Source: Nocardia jinanensis
GTDB lineage: Bacteria > Actinomycetota > Actinomycetes > Mycobacteriales > Mycobacteriaceae
Direction of reading: 5' to 3'
DNA: 64,000 nt
Assembly: GCF_014645735.1 (NCBI RefSeq)
Contig: NZ_BMMH01000012.1
Span: 1 to 64,000, forward strand
Shown: positions 35,359 through 44,842 of the stretch, in pieces
How positions within the stretch are numbered: position 1 is the first letter of the stretch
Layout of the letters: each line of letters starts with the position of its first letter
The notes under the pieces: model-generated
Told to the model about the DNA's origin: nothing
Database searches by the model: none
Seen by the model: the letters and a program-made list of their open reading frames with translations, nothing else
Translations under genes and position numbers: made by a program

Positions 35359-37014
35359 TCAGCGCACGTCGCGGCCCCGCACACCGGCGAGCCCGGCCGC
35401 GAGCAGTACCGCGGCGATCACCGTCACCGCGATCACCGGAGTCGCGGTGAACTCCGAGCCCGGCACCTTCGGTGCGTGACTGAACGGCTCCAGATCGCGG
35501 AACCACTGCGGGGCGCCGGAGAACGAACCGAGCAGGAAAACAGCGATCGTGGCCGTCAGCAGACCCCACGCCACCGGCGTCCAGCGCGGAACGAGCCCGA
35601 ACAGCGCCAGGGTCGCACCGGCGAAGAACCAGATCGCCGGCAGCTGGACCAGTGCCGCGGCGACCACGCCGGGCAATTCCCCGCCGATATCGCCCTTGGC
35701 GATGCCGTAGGCCACGCCCCCGAGCAAACCGGCGGTCAGCATGATCACCACGGGCCCGCCGAGAGCGAACATCAGGTGGGTGGCGGCCCAGCGCAGCCGG
35801 CCGACAGCACCGCTGAGCACCGATTCGGCCTGGTGGCCGTTCTCCTCACTGAACAGCCGCAGCGTCGCCGAGACGGCGTAGGCCGCGCCCGCGATCCCGA
35901 GCATGGTGAAGGCGTAGGAGATGAACGAATCCTCGATCGAGTCGGAGCCCCCCATCCGGGTGATCATATCGCGCAGCGTCTCGTTCTCGGCGAAACTGTC
36001 CCCGATACCCGCCACCACACTGCCGATCACCAGGCCGTACAGCCCGACGCCGATCGTCCAGGCCAGCAGGGTACCGCGCTGCAGATGGACGGCCAGCCCG
36101 AATGGTCCGGCCAGGTCCGGCCCCGCCTGTGCGGCGCCCGATCGTTCCGCGATGAGTCCCGCACCGACATCGCGGCGACGCAGTAGCGCGTATGCGGCGG
36201 TCACCAGCACCACCACCAGCACCAGGTGCAGGACCAGCACCCACCAGCGGTCGCCGGCGTACGGACGCACCTGTAGCGACCAGCCCTGCGGGGACAACCA
36301 CGTCAGCGGACTCACCGCGCCCGCCCCCGCGCCAGCGTCACCGACCGCCCGGAGGGTGAAGGTGGCCGCGAGTACCGCGAAGGCCAACCCGCGGGCCAGC
36401 CGGGCCCCGGTGCAGACCTGCGCCGTCACCGCGGCCACGGCCGCGAACACCGCGCCGGACCCGGCCAGCGCGAGCCCGAAGGCCAGCGAGCCGCTCGCCG
36501 GGACATCGGCCGCCGTCAGACTCACCGCGCCGAGCAGACCCGTGAGCAACGATCCGCCCACCGCCAGCGTCAGCGCGGCGGTCAGGTTCGCGTAGCGACC
36601 GACGGACGTGGAGGCCAGGATCTCGCTGCGACCCGTCTCCTCCTCGGCCCTGGTGTGCCGGATGATCGTGAGGATGGTGGCCACCGCGATCAGCGTGTGG
36701 AACATCCCCGCTTTCCAGATACCCACCGCGCCGATCGAGGTGTTGTAGATCGGCCCGTACATGGCCAGCTGCGCGGGACTGGACAGGATGGTGGCCGCGA
36801 ACGAAGCCCGATCGGCCGCGGTGGGGTACACCGATTCGATACTGGCCACATAGACCCCACCCAGTGGCAGGGACAGCAGCAGAATCCACAGCGGCGCCAC
36901 GATCCGGTCGCGACGCAGGTACAGCCGCAGCAAGCGGGTGGTGCCGGTGAATCCGGTGCGAATCGGCCGGTGATCGAGCACGCTGTGCCGTGCTCCGGCG
37001 ACGGCGGTCGTCAT
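35359..37014 (-). CDS. ABC exporter permease (Rv1217c / tetronasin type), 551 aa
   Basis: This large polytopic membrane protein has about 12 hydrophobic spans in two similar halves, the layout of tetronasin/daunorubicin-type exporters. It starts on the stop of the ATPase gene (ATGA), so the two are coupled. It is the membrane part of a drug or lipid exporter. The M. tuberculosis counterpart Rv1217c-Rv1218c is linked to multidrug efflux and repressed by Rv1219c; that set is conserved here in the same order. Confidence 0.9.
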   Translation of the reverse strand: MTTAVAGARHSVLDHRPIRTGFTGTTRLLRLYLRRDRIVAPLWILLLSLPLGGVYVASIESVYPTAADRASFAATILSSPAQLAMYGPIYNTSIGAVGIWKAGMFHTLIAVATILTIIRHTRAEEETGRSEILASTSVGRYANLTAALTLAVGGSLLTGLLGAVSLTAADVPASGSLAFGLALAGSGAVFAAVAAVTAQVCTGARLARGLAFAVLAATFTLRAVGDAGAGAGAVSPLTWLSPQGWSLQVRPYAGDRWWVLVLHLVLVVVLVTAAYALLRRRDVGAGLIAERSGAAQAGPDLAGPFGLAVHLQRGTLLAWTIGVGLYGLVIGSVVAGIGDSFAENETLRDMITRMGGSDSIEDSFISYAFTMLGIAGAAYAVSATLRLFSEENGHQAESVLSGAVGRLRWAATHLMFALGGPVVIMLTAGLLGGVAYGIAKGDIGGELPGVVAAALVQLPAIWFFAGATLALFGLVPRWTPVAWGLLTATIAVFLLGSFSGAPQWFRDLEPFSHAPKVPGSEFTATPVIAVTVIAAVLLAAGLAGVRGRDVR

Positions 37015-37931
37015 TTCCGCGCCTCTTCCAGTTCGCCGGCCTCCCGGCCGTTGGTCGAGTAGTGACGCATGAACAGCTCTTCCAGGGTGGGCGGCCGGCT
37101 GGTCAGACTGCTGACCCCGGTATCGCCGAGCACGCGGATGAGTTCGGCGAGATGTTCGCCGTCGACCTGGCAGCGCAGGGTGTGATCGTCCATGCTGAAA
37201 TCGGCCACGCCGGGGATGGCCGCGATATCACCGGGGTCGCCGGTCAGTTCCGCGGTGATGGAGGTGCGGCTCAGATGCCGCATCGACGCGAGTGTCCCGC
37301 TCTCCACTGCGCGCCCGGACCGGATGATGGTGACCCGTTCGCACAGGGCTTCCACCTCCGACAGGATATGGCTGGACAGCAGGACGGTCGCACCCCGCTC
37401 GGCCGCCTCGGCGACGCATTCCCGGAACACCTGCTCCATCAACGGGTCCAGACCCGAGGTCGGCTCGTCGAGCAGTAGCAGCCGGGCGTGCGAGGAGAAG
37501 GCGGAGACCAAGGCGACCTTCTGCCGGTTGCCCTTGGAGTAGGTGCGCGCCTTCTTCCGCGGATCGAGCTCGTAGCGTTCGATCAGCTCGGCCCGGCGCG
37601 CGGTATCGAGACCGCCGCGCATCGACGCCAGCAGATCGATGGTCTCGCCACCGGACAGCGACGGCCACAGGGTCACATCGCCGGGAACGTAGGCGATCTC
37701 CCGGTGCAGTGCCACCGCATCGGCCCAGGGGTCGCGTCCGAGCATCCGCACCTCACCGGAGGTGCGCGCCAGCAAACCGAGCAGGACCCGGATGGTCGTG
37801 GACTTACCGGCACCGTTGGGGCCCAGGAATCCGTGGACTTCGCCCTCGGACACTTCCAGGTCGAGCCCGTCCAGTGCCCGGACCTTCCCGAAGTGTTTGT
37901 GCAGATCCCGGATCCGAATTGCCGAAATCAT
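37011..37931 (-). CDS. ABC exporter ATPase (Rv1218c type), 306 aa
   Basis: This is the nucleotide-binding subunit. Walker [10 protein letters not shown] is at about residues 38-46, the signature is the unusual [11 protein letters not shown], Walker B is [12 protein letters not shown], and the H-loop is SSH. The C-terminal part has the DrrA-like regulatory stretch. ATG 37931 follows AAGGAGA with a 6-base gap. It powers the adjacent permease. The TetR gene lies 79 bases upstream on the same strand, so regulator and exporter may be co-transcribed. Confidence 0.93.
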   Translation of the reverse strand: MISAIRIRDLHKHFGKVRALDGLDLEVSEGEVHGFLGPNGAGKSTTIRVLLGLLARTSGEVRMLGRDPWADAVALHREIAYVPGDVTLWPSLSGGETIDLLASMRGGLDTARRAELIERYELDPRKKARTYSKGNRQKVALVSAFSSHARLLLLDEPTSGLDPLMEQVFRECVAEAAERGATVLLSSHILSEVEALCERVTIIRSGRAVESGTLASMRHLSRTSITAELTGDPGDIAAIPGVADFSMDDHTLRCQVDGEHLAELIRVLGDTGVSSLTSRPPTLEELFMRHYSTNGREAGELEEARK

Positions 37932-38010
37932 CGTGTCTCCTTGTGGGACAGAGAGATAGAGCGTGGATGGAGATAGTTCGCAGACGCGGCGGATCGGACG
38001 CCGCGCCGGC

Positions 38011-38790
38011 TCAGTTCGCGTTACCGGCAGTCGGTGCCGGTAACGGCGTTTCTGGTGGATGCGGTATGGACGCTTCGGGTGATCCGGCGGCGTCACCGCT
38101 GGTGGCGTCCGGGGTATCGGACTGCGGACGCGCCTCGGTTCCGGTGGCACCGCCGGCGCGACTCGCCGCGTCGGCCAGCAGGGTTTCCAGCATCGTCGAA
38201 TCGGGGAGCAGGCCCTCGGTCATGACCTCCACCGCGGGCAGCAACATCTGGTCGCCGTACTCCCGGAGGGCCTGCCGGTAATCGACGGCGCCCGAAGGGC
38301 CGGCGTGCATCTGGATGAACAGCAGCATGCCGCCGCCGTTGGTGGTCGCGAGATAGCGCGCCATCGCCTTCAGATCCCGCGGTCTGCGTAGCGCGCCGGA
38401 GGCGACGCCCGCCTCGAGATACTGCTCCACATCCTCGACCATGTGCTCGAACAGCGACGCCGCGAGATCACCTCCGGCCTGGAAGCTACGCATTATGTAG
38501 GCGATGAACGGGGCGAACTCCTCGATCTCGGCCAGCTGTTGCAGTGTATTGCCCGGCGACGGCCGGTTCATATAACTCATCTTCGATTCGCGGATGACTG
38601 CGCGCACATGATCGTCGCATTCGCGCCGCAGTCCCTCCTTCGAACCGAAATGGTGGTTGACCAGCCCCGGCGACACTCCTGCCGCAGCGGCGATAGCACG
38701 TACGCCGACCCCGAACCCCTCCTCCCCGAACAGGACGAGGGCCGCATCGCGAATGCGGGCCCGCGTGTTCAGATCATCGCTTGAACGCAT
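38011..38790 (-). CDS. TetR-family regulator of the ABC exporter (Rv1219c-like), 259 aa
   Basis: The HTH is at about residues 25-65 ([25 protein letters not shown]). A helical ligand domain follows, then a Pro/Ala/Thr-rich disordered tail of about 50 residues not usual for TetR proteins. ATG 38790 is leaderless (minus-strand TAACGT, 7 bases upstream). Inverted repeats over the start and promoter suggest autoregulation. By position it should repress the exporter genes downstream. Confidence 0.88.
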   Translation of the reverse strand: MRSSDDLNTRARIRDAALVLFGEEGFGVGVRAIAAAAGVSPGLVNHHFGSKEGLRRECDDHVRAVIRESKMSYMNRPSPGNTLQQLAEIEEFAPFIAYIMRSFQAGGDLAASLFEHMVEDVEQYLEAGVASGALRRPRDLKAMARYLATTNGGGMLLFIQMHAGPSGAVDYRQALREYGDQMLLPAVEVMTEGLLPDSTMLETLLADAASRAGGATGTEARPQSDTPDATSGDAAGSPEASIPHPPETPLPAPTAGNAN

Positions 38791-38827
38791 GTTCAGTACG
38801 TTAAACACTTGTTCAACCGTGATGCAA
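38782..38827 (-). promoter_or_regulatory. Promoter and operator candidates of the exporter-linked tetR gene
   Basis: On the minus strand TTGCAT (38822-38827), 18 bases, and TAACGT (38798-38803) form a promoter. TGAAC-N3-GTTCA (38782-38794) overlaps the start codon. A second related half-site pair (TTGAAC and GTTTAA) sits between the -35 and -10 elements. Repeated GAAC/GTTC half-sites fit TetR autoregulation. Confidence 0.55.
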
Positions 38828-38931
38828 GAGGTGACCCCGTAGAGATTCCGTAAAGAGAGTTCAGCGCCGGGCGATCACATCGAGCGGCCACCGGAAAAGG
38901 CGAGGCCGGCGCACAGGTGATCTCAAGATTA

Positions 38932-38947
38932 TGTGATTTACATCACA
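38932..38947. promoter_or_regulatory. Consensus CRP-type binding site TGTGA-N6-TCACA
   Basis: The sequence TGTGATTTACATCACA is a perfect match to the CRP/Rv3676 consensus. It lies between the end of the O-methyltransferase gene and the tetR promoter, about 150 bases upstream of the tetR start. Which promoter it controls is unclear. Confidence 0.55.
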
Positions 38948-39015
38948 CAAGAGAGGAGAGGTAGATCGACAGGCCGCTCAGAGCCGGACGGCCGGGACCG
39001 GCCCAGGACCCCGGG

Positions 39016-39648
39016 CTACCCCTTCGAAGCGCAGAGCAGCCCATCTCCGAGCGGGATGAGAACGCTGGTCAGACCGGGATCCTCGGCCACGTACCGGGTG
39101 GCCGAACGTACCGCCTGGGTCGCCGCGTCACGATTGGCCGGATCGGGGACCCGGCCGCCGAGCAGGGCATTGTGCAGCAGTACGGCACCGCCCGCACGCA
39201 GCAACCGCACCGCTTCGGCGATGTACTGCGGGTGCTCGATCGGCGAGGCATCGAGAAAAACCAGGTCGTAGGCCCCATCGGCCAGTCGCGGCAGTACATC
39301 CAACGCGCGCCCGTTGATCAGCCTGGTACGAGCGAGGGGGATATCGGCGCCACGGAAGGATTCTTTGGCGGCCCGCTGATGTTCGGGCTCGGAATCGATA
39401 GTGGTCAACGTGCCGTCCTCGCGCATCCCGTCGAGCAGCCACAGCCCGCTGACCCCGGCACCGGTCCCCACCTCGACCACCGCCCGCGCGTCCAGCAATT
39501 GCGCGTACATGCTCAGCAGAGCCCCGACCGACGGCGGCACCGGAGCCACTCCCAGCTCGGTGGCCCGTTCGCGGGCGCTGACGAGTACCTCGTCCTCGAC
39601 GACGGATTCCTCCACGTAGGCGAGATTGAGCTCCAGGTTCGATGCCAC
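39016..39648 (-). CDS. SAM-dependent O-methyltransferase (Rv1220c-like), 210 aa
   Basis: This class I methyltransferase is of the catechol/caffeoyl-CoA O-methyltransferase type. The SAM-binding motif [16 protein letters not shown] is at about residue 60, and the metal-site-like [12 protein letters not shown] and LLHNALLGG segments follow. GTG 39648 has TAGCCT 7 bases upstream and no ribosome site; a TTG two codons earlier is the other choice. It is divergent from sigE, as in M. tuberculosis. The substrate is unknown. Confidence 0.88.
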   Translation of the reverse strand: MASNLELNLAYVEESVVEDEVLVSARERATELGVAPVPPSVGALLSMYAQLLDARAVVEVGTGAGVSGLWLLDGMREDGTLTTIDSEPEHQRAAKESFRGADIPLARTRLINGRALDVLPRLADGAYDLVFLDASPIEHPQYIAEAVRLLRAGGAVLLHNALLGGRVPDPANRDAATQAVRSATRYVAEDPGLTSVLIPLGDGLLCASKG

Positions 39649-40101
39649 GCCCAAGAGGCTATGCCAAACGCGGCAATGCCGGTCGCAACATTCTCAGGTG
39701 TCCCTCAGGATCCCCATATCCGGCCCACACCGGGAGACGGAAGAGTGAGGGTTACGCAAGATCAGCCGACCGAACGCGCAGGAACGGGAACAACAGAGCA
39801 CCGATCCACCGTTGTAACCCATGAACAACGGCCCGAACAACGGGCCGCATATTCGATCCTACGCCTCGGTCCCGATCAGGAGGTCGTCACCATCCACATG
39901 GTCGATGCGGCACGCGAGTCCGCCACCTTGCCCGAACTGCCCCGGGCCCGCCGTTCGGCGACGCGGGCCGGCCACGGCCTGCCCGGGCCGGACGAATTCG
40001 GCCCTCGGCCGTTTACAGGGCCGGACTCGGAGGTAGCCGCACACCACGACCCGGTGACCAAGGATCCCGCTCCGCCGGACGCCCTGATGGAGGTGCCCGA
40101 T
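39649..40101 (+). other. Upstream region of sigE with possible alternative N-termini
   Basis: About 450 bases between the methyltransferase start and the preferred sigE start. It holds an ECF-type promoter at 39787-39815. It also has a perfect AGGAGGT at 39878-39884 followed, 13 bases later, by an in-frame ATG (39898). The sigE frame stays open throughout, so longer SigE forms are possible. Confidence 0.5.
39787..39815 (+). promoter_or_regulatory. ECF-sigma-type promoter upstream of sigE
   Basis: GGGAAC (39787-39792), exactly 18 bases, and CGTTG (39811-39815) match the GGAAC-N18-GTT pattern used by SigE and SigH of mycobacteria. Auto-activation of sigE or activation by another ECF factor is implied. 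Confidence 0.6.
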
Positions 40102-40776
40102 ATGTCCAGTACCGACGAGCGAGTCGAGGAATACGACGTCGTACAGGCTGTGCAGGCCGCAACAGCCGACGCGTCGTCCGAACTCGACAGCATGCTGCCG
40201 CTCACCGGCACCGCCGCCTTCGATGCCACCGGCGACCGAACCGTCATGCCGACCTGGGACGAACTGGTCCGCGAACACGCCGACCGGGTCTACCGGCTGG
40301 CCTATCGCCTCTCCGGCGACGCCCAGGACGCCGAGGACCTCACCCAGGAAACCTTCATCCGGGTCTTCCGGTCGCTGTCGAACTATCAGCCCGGCACATT
40401 CGAGGGCTGGCTGCACCGCATCACCACCAACCTCTTCCTGGACATGGTCCGGCGGCGCAGCCGCATCCGGATGGAGGCGTTACCGGAGGACTACGACCGG
40501 GTTCCCGCCGACGGACCCGGGCCCGAGCAGGTCTTCCACGATGCCAGGCTCGATCCGGATCTACAGTCCGCGCTGGATTCGCTGGCACCGGAGTTCCGCG
40601 CCGCGGTCGTGCTCTGCGATATCGAGGGCCTGTCCTACGAGGAGATCGGCGCCACGCTCGGCGTGAAACTGGGCACGGTGCGCAGCCGTATCCATCGCGG
40701 TCGGCAGGCACTGCGCGAGTATCTTGCGCATAATGGAGTCCAGGAGCGTTTCGCCGCCGAGGCGAGCTTCGGGTGA
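40102..40776 (+). CDS. sigE: ECF RNA polymerase sigma factor SigE, at least 224 aa
   Basis: This ECF sigma factor directs the envelope-stress response. Region 2 (about residues 55-125; [20 protein letters not shown] and [22 protein letters not shown]) and region 4 (about 160-210; [25 protein letters not shown]) are nearly identical to M. tuberculosis SigE. ATG 40102 is chosen for GGAGGTG at 40089-40095. In-frame ATG codons at 40087 and 39898 could give longer forms, as reported for the mycobacterial protein. The next gene encodes its anti-sigma factor. Confidence 0.94.
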   Translation: MSSTDERVEEYDVVQAVQAATADASSELDSMLPLTGTAAFDATGDRTVMPTWDELVREHADRVYRLAYRLSGDAQDAEDLTQETFIRVFRSLSNYQPGTFEGWLHRITTNLFLDMVRRRSRIRMEALPEDYDRVPADGPGPEQVFHDARLDPDLQSALDSLAPEFRAAVVLCDIEGLSYEEIGATLGVKLGTVRSRIHRGRQALREYLAHNGVQERFAAEASFG

Positions 40777-40840
40777 TCCTGCGATCATGACGCCGGGATC
40801 ACAGCAGTTTGTGATACCGGTCGGGAAGGATGGGCAGCGA

Positions 40841-41236
40841 ATGAGTGGCGACTCCGAAACGCCCGGTCGTCGTTCCCCGCAGTTCCACTCCACCGAACAC
40901 CTGGCGAGCGAGGCAGTCGCCGCCTATGTCGATGGCGAACTGCGGATGAATCCCTATCTGCGTGCGGCCCAGCATCTTTCGGTGTGTCCGGAATGCGCGG
41001 CCGAGGTCGAGGCTCAGCAGCAGGCGCGGATCGCCCTGCGCCGCGCCTCCCAGGTCTCGATACCCACCGGCCTGCACGACAGTCTCTCCCGTATTCCACT
41101 GGCCGAACCGCCCAGCGGAGCACAATCGCGCAATTCTGCCGGAAATCCGCGTAACGAGGCGGTATTCGGCTTGGCCGGACAATCTTTCTCGGCAACCTTC
41201 GACAGCTTCCGGTGGTCGGTGTGGTGGCGCAAGTAG
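40841..41236 (+). CDS. rseA: Anti-sigma-E factor RseA, zinc-type, 131 aa
   Basis: This cytosolic anti-sigma factor has a ZAS motif: STEHLASEAVAAYVDGEL and HLSVCPECA (His-x3-Cys-x2-Cys) at about residues 45-53. It binds SigE and is expected to respond to redox or to phosphorylation-triggered proteolysis, as in mycobacteria. ATG 40841 is preferred (resembling the start distance in relatives); ATG 40787 would add 18 residues. It lies 64 bases after sigE in the same direction. Confidence 0.87.
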   Translation: MSGDSETPGRRSPQFHSTEHLASEAVAAYVDGELRMNPYLRAAQHLSVCPECAAEVEAQQQARIALRRASQVSIPTGLHDSLSRIPLAEPPSGAQSRNSAGNPRNEAVFGLAGQSFSATFDSFRWSVWWRK

Positions 41237-41246
41237 AGTTTGCCGC

Positions 41247-42788
41247 GTGAGTTCCGAACCGACGCAGAATTCCCCTGCCGATAACCCTGATTCGGCGGAT
41301 GAAAACGGCACGACGACCGACAACGGCACTCTGCGGCCGCGCGAGGCGCCGGTGCTGGCCCCGCGGCCGGTCTATCGGCCCCATGTGGACTCACATACCG
41401 CGAACGCCTTCCGCCGTCCGGCGGGTCAATCCGGCTCCTTCGCCGCGCACGGCGCGCGCCAGGACGCCTCCTCCGCTTCGATCGCGCCCAAGGGGCCGCC
41501 CGGGGCGGTGCTGGCAGAGGCCTTCGGCCGCCCGCCCGGTTCCACCGAACTGCTGCAGCGCGACCCGGACGCCGATAGCGGCCACGAACCGGTGGCCGGC
41601 CCGGCCGACCCCTGGCGCGATCCGGAATCGGCGGCCCGCCTCGGCGCTCCTGCCGTCCCGACGCCCAGCGCCCGGGAACTCCCGCACACCGAGCAACTCT
41701 CCGCGCGTCAGGTGCTGTTCGGATCCCGGGTCGCACCCCGGGCACTGCTCGTTCTCGGTGCGATCGCGCTGGCGATCGGGCTGGTCGGTGGCCTGGTGGG
41801 CCGGTTGACCGCGGAGACCGCATCGACTCTGACCTCGCGCAAGGTCAGCCTCGAACAAACCGACAGCGAGCAGCCGCACGGCCCGATCGCCCAGGTAGCG
41901 GATGCGGTACTGCCGTCGGTGGTATCCATTCGCACCACGGTCGGCGAGAACGGTGCCACCGGTTCCGGAGTCGTCATCGACGGCAACGGCTACATCGTCA
42001 CCAACAACCACGTCATCTCCATGGCGGCGCAGGACCAGTCCGGGCGGGCCCGGATCCAGATCACCTTCTCCGACGGCACCCGGGCCCCGGCGAATATCGT
42101 CGGCCGCGACCCCAAAACCGATCTCGCGGTACTCAAGGTAGATGTGAAAAATATCACGGTTGCGCAGCTCGGGAAGTCGGGTGACGTACAGGTCGGGGAC
42201 GCGGTGCTGGCCGTCGGTTCCCCGCTGGGCCTGAGCAAAACGGTCACTTCCGGCATCGTCAGCGCGCTGCACCGCCCCGTGAAACTCGAAGGTGAGGGCA
42301 GCGATACCAAGGCGGTCATCGACGCCGTGCAGACCGACGCCTCGATCAACCCGGGCAATTCCGGTGGCGCTCTGGTGGATGCGGACGGCCGGGTCATCGG
42401 TATCAACACCGCGATCCGCAGTGAGAGCGGCGGTTCGGTGGGGCTCGGGTTCGCCATCCCGGTGGATCAGATGACCCAGGTCGCCCAGACTCTCATCCGC
42501 GACGGTTCGATCCACCACCCGATAATCGGGGTGAGCGCCCGCCAGAAGACTGTGGCCAACGAAGTCATGAGCGGTGCCGAGGTCGCCGATGTGGCACCGG
42601 GCAGCCCGGCCGCGAACGCCGGCATCGTCGAGGGCGATGTGATCGTCCGGATCGATGATCGTGAAGTCACCAATCCCGACGAGCTCGTCGTGGCGGTTCA
42701 AACGAACAAAATCGGACAGACGGTGAACGTGCAGCTCATCCGGGAAGGCCGGCAGGTGGACATCCCGGTGACGCTGGCCTCCGACTGA
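41247..42788 (+). CDS. htrA: HtrA/DegP-type serine protease with PDZ domain, 513 aa
   Basis: A long disordered N-terminal region (about residues 1-155) and one membrane helix (about 163-187) precede a trypsin-like domain. The triad is His255 (TNNHVI), Asp292 (KTDLAVL) and Ser372 (NPGNSGGAL). A C-terminal PDZ domain (about 420-510) follows. It acts outside the membrane on misfolded envelope proteins. GTG 41247 has TAGAGT at 41234-41239 and is probably leaderless, so htrA has its own promoter inside the sigE-rseA-htrA-tatB cluster. Confidence 0.94.
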   Translation: MSSEPTQNSPADNPDSADENGTTTDNGTLRPREAPVLAPRPVYRPHVDSHTANAFRRPAGQSGSFAAHGARQDASSASIAPKGPPGAVLAEAFGRPPGSTELLQRDPDADSGHEPVAGPADPWRDPESAARLGAPAVPTPSARELPHTEQLSARQVLFGSRVAPRALLVLGAIALAIGLVGGLVGRLTAETASTLTSRKVSLEQTDSEQPHGPIAQVADAVLPSVVSIRTTVGENGATGSGVVIDGNGYIVTNNHVISMAAQDQSGRARIQITFSDGTRAPANIVGRDPKTDLAVLKVDVKNITVAQLGKSGDVQVGDAVLAVGSPLGLSKTVTSGIVSALHRPVKLEGEGSDTKAVIDAVQTDASINPGNSGGALVDADGRVIGINTAIRSESGGSVGLGFAIPVDQMTQVAQTLIRDGSIHHPIIGVSARQKTVANEVMSGAEVADVAPGSPAANAGIVEGDVIVRIDDREVTNPDELVVAVQTNKIGQTVNVQLIREGRQVDIPVTLASD

Positions 42789-42821
42789 CCCGCTGGTCGC
42801 GGCGCCGGGTAGCCTGTAGAG

Positions 42822-43238
42822 GTGTTCAGCAGTATCGGGTGGGGCGAGATGCTCGTGCTACTCGTCGCCGCCCTCGTGATCCTCGGCCCGGAGCGCCTAC
42901 CCGGCGCCGCGCGGTGGACTGCGCGCAGTCTGCGCCAGATTCGCGATTACGCGACGGGCGCGACTTCGCAATTGCGGTCCGAGCTCGGTCCCGAATTCGA
43001 AGAGCTGCGTAAGCCACTCGCCGATCTTCAGGAATTACGTGGGATGTCGCCGCGTTCGGTAGTGACGAAACACCTTCTGAACGGCGATGATTCCCTTTTC
43101 CGGGATCTCGACGGTGCCCTACCGGACAGCAAGAATGTGCTGGGTACCCACAGCGGCATGCCAGATTACCCGAAGCACAAGTTGGATAAACCCTTGGAGC
43201 GCAACGAACGTCCCCCGATCGATACCGACGCCACCTGA
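42822..43238 (+). CDS. tatB: Sec-independent translocase subunit TatB, 138 aa
   Basis: A short N-terminal membrane helix ([22 protein letters not shown]) with the family Gly-Pro-Glu-Arg motif is followed by an amphipathic helix and a charged tail. It is part of the twin-arginine translocase. GTG 42822 has TAGCCT at 42810-42815, 6 bases upstream, so it is probably leaderless. It follows htrA by 33 bases, as in M. tuberculosis. Confidence 0.93.
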   Translation: MFSSIGWGEMLVLLVAALVILGPERLPGAARWTARSLRQIRDYATGATSQLRSELGPEFEELRKPLADLQELRGMSPRSVVTKHLLNGDDSLFRDLDGALPDSKNVLGTHSGMPDYPKHKLDKPLERNERPPIDTDAT

Positions 43239-43248
43239 CCGTCAACCA

Positions 43249-43283
43249 GTCTAGACGCAGTTCAGCGACTCGCTGTCTAGACT
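43249..43283 (+). promoter_or_regulatory. Two GTCTAGAC palindromes 26 bp apart, one over the -10 element
   Basis: The self-complementary octamer GTCTAGAC occurs at 43249-43256 and again at 43275-43282. The second overlaps TAGACT (43278-43283), the -10 element of the leaderless HTH gene starting at 43290. The spacing is about two and a half helical turns. CTAG is a rare tetramer in such genomes, so a double occurrence is unlikely by chance. Confidence 0.6.
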
Positions 43284-43289
43284 TCGCAC

Positions 43290-44150
43290 ATGTCGGCCGA
43301 TGACGTGGCGCGAATATTCGCGATCGAAGACAAAGTCGAGCGACTCAAGGCCGCCACCGAAGGTGTCGCAGCGGCTCAGCAGACCATCAACGAGCTCACC
43401 CGAATTCGGCGCGCGGTGATCCGGGAGTTACACGCCGAGGGGTGGACTTTCGCCAGAATCGGCGCCGCCGCCGGTCTTTCCCGCGCCCGCATCCATCAGG
43501 TGAGCACACAGGGTCCGGCGCCCGAGGGATTGTTCTTCGGACACGGGCCGCTGACTCTGCTGGTCCCGGATACCCGAGCGGGCAGGCTGATCGGAGCACC
43601 GGACCCGGCGGCCGCGCCGCGGCTGGCCGAACAGCTACGGGACCTCGGCTTCGCGGTCACCATCGAACCCTTCCCGCCGGGACGCCCGATCGATCTGCTC
43701 CGCGACGGCCTGATCGTGCTCGGCGGCCCCGAACTCTCCCCCAGCCTACGGCATCTCATCGCCGCCGATCCCCGGCTACGCCGCGCGGTCGCCCGGCCCG
43801 GGGACGGCCGTCGCGGTATCGAGGATCGCGCCGCCCGGCGGATCTACCGGCCGGCCAGCCCGGAACCGCACGATATCGCCTACCTGGCACGGCTGCCGCG
43901 CCCGGACGGGCGCGGTTCGATCCTCGTTCTCGACGGATTGCACCCGCCCGGCTCGCTCGGCGCGGTCCGGCTGCTGGCCACCCGGCTGGCGACCCTGCAC
44001 GAGCGCGCGGCCAATCGCCGCTTCTCGGTACTCGTCGGTGTCCGTTACGAACGCACCACCGGTGAGCCGGTGGACGCGGATCTGCTCACGCCGGTCTACC
44101 TTCACGAACCGGTGGATTCGCGCCCCCAGGCGGTACGCCAGCGACGCTGA
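43290..44150 (+). CDS. Helix-turn-helix protein of unknown function, 286 aa
   Basis: I do not recognise the family. Residues about 25-75 form a sigma-region-4-like HTH (ELTRIRRAVIRELHAEGWTF, then ARIGAAAGLSRARIHQVS). The remaining 210 residues look like a ligand- or effector-binding alpha/beta domain, with two similar halves around LVPDTRAGRLIG and LVLDGLHPPGSLG. The second half resembles the end of periplasmic-type sensing folds only vaguely. ATG 43290 is leaderless. The paired palindromes over its promoter suggest that it is autoregulated. Confidence 0.75.
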   Translation: MSADDVARIFAIEDKVERLKAATEGVAAAQQTINELTRIRRAVIRELHAEGWTFARIGAAAGLSRARIHQVSTQGPAPEGLFFGHGPLTLLVPDTRAGRLIGAPDPAAAPRLAEQLRDLGFAVTIEPFPPGRPIDLLRDGLIVLGGPELSPSLRHLIAADPRLRRAVARPGDGRRGIEDRAARRIYRPASPEPHDIAYLARLPRPDGRGSILVLDGLHPPGSLGAVRLLATRLATLHERAANRRFSVLVGVRYERTTGEPVDADLLTPVYLHEPVDSRPQAVRQRR

Positions 44151-44188
44151 CCGCACCAGCGCACCGGAAACGGTGAAAGGCGGCGGCC

Positions 44189-44215
44189 GCTGTTTTCCGA
44201 CACGCCGGAAACAGC
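44189..44215 (+). terminator. Hairpin after the HTH gene
   Basis: GCTGTTT and AAACAGC, extended by CCG/CGG across a one-base bulge, enclose a small loop 38 bases after the stop. There is no T-tract. Confidence 0.45.
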
Positions 44216-44393
44216 AATAGCGACAGCGAATATTAGCTGGTCGAAGAATTGCTACCCTGTGCGCAGTAGGCCGATTACCTTTACCGCGACCGGTTGACCG
44301 GGGCCGGCCGTTCGATAGCCATAGAAATACTTTGTGCCATTCAGTGCATCGTGGCGATGTCCGGCTCCGAAGAGATAATTCGTGGAGGCGCAG

Positions 44394-44810
44394 GTGAATG
44401 CGTGGATCATCGTGGCGGTCGCCCTGGTCGCGGCGGGATTGCTGATTTCCGTGATCCTGTGGCTGCGCACTCCGGGTTCCGGCGAGAGCGAGTACGTGAC
44501 CGTCGCTGAACTCCGAGCGCGTCTCGAACACGAGCAGGAACCCGACGACCAGGCCGAACATACCGACGAGCGGGAACAGCCGGAAACCGACGAATCCGCA
44601 GCGGAATCGGCGGAGACGAGTTCCACGACCGCTGTCACGCCCGAGGAACCCGCCGACCACGAACCCGGTGCGCGGCCCGCCGAGAAATCCACGACCGATA
44701 CTCCCGGAGACGAACCCGAAATCCTCGGCCGCCCCACGCAGAAGGCCGCGGAAGAGCAGACCCCGGAGACAGAAGAACCCCCCTCCGGCGAAGCGGACCG
44801 GAACCACTGA
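44394..44810 (+). CDS. Single-span membrane protein with acidic disordered domain, 138 aa
   Basis: An N-terminal helix (residues 3-25; AWIIVAVALVAAGLLISVILWL) anchors a strongly acidic, Glu/Asp/Thr/Pro-rich tail with no fold visible. GTG 44394 is preferred because GGAGG at 44384-44388 is spaced 5 bases; a GTG at 44382 is the alternative. I do not recognise the protein. It is convergent with gpgS. Confidence 0.65.
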   Translation: MNAWIIVAVALVAAGLLISVILWLRTPGSGESEYVTVAELRARLEHEQEPDDQAEHTDEREQPETDESAAESAETSSTTAVTPEEPADHEPGARPAEKSTTDTPGDEPEILGRPTQKAAEEQTPETEEPPSGEADRNH

Positions 44811-44842
44811 CCCTGTGTGCGCGGTGGCTCCGGCCCGGCGGC

